From NCBI GenBank assembly GCA_948567375.1, contig OX419755.1, forward strand, positions 73,350,944-73,414,943: a stretch of 64,000 bases of DNA, read 5' to 3'. Source of the stretch: Lunularia cruciata. Its lineage: Eukaryota; Streptophyta; Marchantiopsida; Lunulariales; Lunulariaceae. The position numbers and the translations under genes are program-made. The notes under the pieces were generated by a model that made no database searches, had not been told where the DNA came from, and saw only the letters and a program-made list of their open reading frames with translations. The stretch's first letter is position 1. Each line of letters opens with the position of its first letter. Positions 61,326 to 64,000 of this stretch are shown here, piece after piece.

Positions 61326-61738
61326 AAGTCAAACCATTCTATACTTCTTTTATTGTATTCCGTAAATTACGGAAATTAGTGTTTCCTGCACGGGACCACA
61401 TGTTATTTGGCCCACTCCCTCGAACCACCTCACACATGATCTCTCTCAATCTCTGGAACTCCTCTACTGCTATTTCTTGGCTATTCCTACTCTTCTCTAT
61501 TGTTATTCTGTTTGTTTGTCATTCCCACAGTACTGATCGATAGTTCTGCAGGTATTGCCAAGGTGCGCCTTGTATCTTTTCTTTGCAAATGCTTCCAGTT
61601 CTGCTTCGTCTATGACCATTATCTTCGCGTTTTTTCACCTTTCCGTCAGGACACTTTTTATTCTTTCTGCCTTACAGCTACTTCTCCAAGGACTGCTGGT
61701 TACAGCACACCTCACTCCGACCATTCCTGAGTGCACTT

Positions 61739-61935
61739 TTGGAAGCTACCGAGTTTGCCTTGGCACTCATGAGCATTCGAACAGATGGTCAGTACGAAGG
61801 GTACTAGCATTCGCCCAGCTACTTCAGCACTGCGTTGGGCACTGATGAAGTCCTTAGTGCTTTTGTGCAGGCTTACTATGACCGCCTGTCTGCTTCTTTC
61901 TGTGTTCAGTGTTTGAGGACTCATCCGTTCATAGT
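61739..61935 (+). repeat. Dispersed repeat B, copy 1
   Basis: About 190 bp beginning ACCGAGTTTGCCTTGGCACT, then CAGCTACTTC, GCACTGATGAAGT and CTTACTATGACCGCC. Its minus-strand frame shares a peptide (SAEVA...[12 protein letters not shown]) with copies 2 and 3, so the family may derive from a short ORF. Confidence 0.85.
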
Positions 61936-62628
61936 GCATGCTGCGAAACACATGCTTAGTGCATGTCCACTAAACGTGTTAGTCTCCTAAGCAACTGTGG
62001 GTCCAGCCTTTTAGGTGCTCACACGGACAATTACCCCTTCTGTTGATTGGCTGACACATGGACCCACCTTGCCCTATAGCTCCTCTCCTTCACAGTTCCC
62101 GAGGCCCCTCTAAGCACCCTAGGCACTCCTTCCCGTGTAAACCCTCTCCCCTCCCCTCTCCTCTCCTCTGCTCTGCTTTCTTGGGTCATTGTTCGTTCCT
62201 CCCTAGGTCGTTCCACCTTTGGTGCCTGTTCGTTATGCCTTACTCTCTACTCATACACCCTCAGTTTGACACTCAATCAACTTTGCTCATTTCTGTGATT
62301 TCTGACTCACTCCTCACTGGTTCTTCGTTGATCTCTCTCTTATGTAGTTTCACTACCTTTTTCTTGATTTTGCATCATAAGTAAAATTGCTAGGTTTTAT
62401 TTGCTGGCAATATTAATCGATGTTTTACTTTCAGGCATTTCCAAGGTATGTCTTGAAGCGTCATATTATCCTACTTTCAATTTTGTTTTCTTCCTTCGCT
62501 TGCTGATTATTTTATTTTTTGCTACATTCTGCTCATTCCTATTTCTGCTCTTTTGGTGGAACTTAAGCTCCACTAGTTCCAATCTGTTGCCTTACTGTGT
62601 ATGTTTTTTTATTTTGAGCGGCATGGTT

Positions 62629-62825
62629 GGAAGCAACCGAGTTTGCCTCAGCACTTCATGAGTTTTCGAGCAGAAACTCAGTACGAGGGGTACTGGCACG
62701 GGTACTGGCACGTGCTCAGCTACTTCGGCACTGCATGAGGCACTGATGAAGTTACATGTGCATTCGTGGAGGTTTTCTATGGCCGCCTTCTGCATCCCTG
62801 TATACCATACTGGTGTTTGGGAGTC
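62629..62825 (+). repeat. Dispersed repeat B, copy 2
   Basis: Same order of words as copy 1, with a local 12-bp doubling (GGTACTGGCACG). Minus-strand peptide FISASCSAEVAEH and FCSKTHE. Confidence 0.85.
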
Positions 62826-63359
62826 CTTCTTGACTTCTGAATTCATATATATATATACTGTATATATTTTCGTTTCCTGACTCAGCTCTTCCCTGACCCG
62901 ATTTATCCTTCCTGTGCTCTGCCTCATCCACCTTCTCCGATCTTCGTTTCCTGACTCAGCTCTTCCCTGACCCGCGATATTTACCGACTATTTCTTGTCT
63001 CTTGCCACCAGTTCATCTCCATCCTTTTCAGCTGTCCGTTTCTTCCTGGAGTCTTTATTTTTCTACTTATGTGGGAGTACTGTCTCCGTTTCTTTGCAGG
63101 CTGCATCTCAACTATGCGAGTTGCTATCTAACGGTTTCCATGTGACAGTTATTTCGGATTTCATTCGATGATGTTTCTCATATAGATATGCTGGTGTTTC
63201 AATATGTTTATTTCGATTATGCCATTGCTTCAGGTTACCTTCGATGCATTCTAACTTCAGGATTTCACTACTCTAGTCTTGCGTGTCGCTGACCTTCCCG
63301 TGCTACCCTCGGGGTTACGTATTCCTAGTGTTCAGTATCATGTACATATTGTTTATCAC

Positions 63360-63442
63360 TCATTTGCACTTCATGAGTTCTGGATAACCCGTTCCCAAAA
63401 CGGCTTCCGTTCTCGTATACCTATATATACTGGATACTTCAC
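63360..63442 (+). repeat. Dispersed repeat A, copy 5
   Basis: GTTCTGGATAACCCGTTC and CGGCTTCCGTTCTCGTA match the core found four times in NHX intron 13. Confidence 0.65.
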
Positions 63443-63817
63443 CTTCACCTTCATTCACTTCACCTCTGCTTTTCCCGCTTCAGTTGACTCATCCCCTTCC
63501 CGTGCAGCGCTGAAGTTTTCTTGCTCCACTCTCGTATCACTATCGAACCTCTGCTTGACTCTTTCTCATTATTATGTCCTGGACTTTCTCTCCACTAATG
63601 AATGTTTGTGATTTCAGGGATCCATCAGGTATGTCTAGATTTCTTCCCTCATCTTACTCATGTGGATTCTTTTCTTTCTGGACTGATCCTCATTACACGG
63701 CTAAGACTGCTAAGACTCCATCGCTTAAGTGCATGCCTGCACTTTTGCTTGCCCTTGCTTTCCACACTTCCACCTCTGTTCCTTTTGACATTCCCATTAC
63801 TTTTGAGTGGCACTTTA

Positions 63818-64000
63818 GGGGAGCAACCGAGTTTGCCTTGGCACTCATGAGTTTTCGAGCAGAAACTCGGTATGAGGGGTACTGACAATTGCTCAGCTAC
63901 TTCGGCACTGCGTGAGGCACTGATGAAGTCGCAGGTGTTTTCGTGAAGGTTTACTATGGCCACCTTCTGCTTCCCCTTTGCTGTTTAGAGTCTCAGGACT
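63818..64000 (+). repeat. Dispersed repeat B, copy 3 (runs to window edge)
   Basis: Closest to the consensus: ACCGAGTTTGCCTTGGCACT, TTTTCGAGCAGAAACTCGG, CAGCTACTTCGGCACTGCGT. Minus-strand peptide FISASRSAEVAEQ and [13 protein letters not shown]. Confidence 0.87.

Larger units (their letters stand above)
60335..64000 (+). other. Syndetin intron (or introns) up to the window edge
   Basis: After the donor at 60335 I found no further syndetin exon; the next expected block (Leu-Thr-Tyr-Ser-Asp-Leu-Cys in Arabidopsis) is not visible. The space holds dispersed repeats A and B, short CAG-G...CCAAGGT exon-like repeats at about 61551, 62433 and 63617, and pyrimidine-rich sequence. Confidence 0.55.

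Noticed and set aside
61098..61379. 93-codon plus frame as a new gene or a syndetin exon
   Set aside because: Contains the 32-bp tandem repeat and no family similarity; no matching splice sites.

Overview
The window comes from the nuclear genome of a plant-lineage eukaryote (streptophyte). The evidence is two intron-rich host genes on the + strand, U12-type introns in the first of them, and decayed Ty1/copia, Ty3/gypsy and PIF/Harbinger elements. Both proteins are recognisably plant-like, but the second is well diverged from the flowering-plant form as I recall it. An early-diverging lineage (charophyte alga, bryophyte, lycophyte or fern) therefore seems more likely than an angiosperm; I cannot name the species.

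Layout. 0-5.7 kb: AT-rich sequence with a broken PIF/Harbinger transposase (+) and an unassigned broken ORF (-). 5.7-20.8 kb: an endosomal Na+(K+)/H+ exchanger gene of the NHX5/NHX6 class. I resolved 22 exons by eye; they total 1848 nt, keep phase throughout and encode 615 residues. Introns 3 and 10 look like AT-AC U12 introns and intron 15 like a GT-AG U12 intron. Intron 13 (7.45 kb) holds an antisense copia element with an unusual extra half-unit, flanked by a 5-bp target duplication, and several short dispersed repeats. 20.8-23 kb: gene flank with a 0.27-kb tandem duplication.

23-52.5 kb: an AT-rich graveyard of nested gypsy-type elements. Two minus-strand pol remnants lie side by side (about 23-26 and 26.7-30.2 kb). 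One plus-strand gag-pol remnant spans about 37.1-44.6 kb. Three copies of an unusual coiled-coil ORF, in both orientations, are linked to one LTR family. Several minisatellites, segmental duplications and an inverted 0.45-kb pair are scattered through it.

52.5-64 kb: AT-rich spacer, a GC-richer 5' region with coding-like but broken stretches, then the 5' third of a syndetin/VPS50 gene (EARP tethering complex). Ten exons (338 codons, all in phase) are visible from 56287 to 60334; the gene continues past the right edge. Its last visible intron is full of the same short repeats seen in the NHX intron.

Functionally, both host genes belong to the endosome/trans-Golgi system: an ion exchanger that sets endosomal pH and a tether for endosomal recycling. 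They are separate genes about 35 kb apart, and nothing in the sequence shows co-regulation. All repetitive elements look inactive (frameshifts, stops, diverged LTRs).
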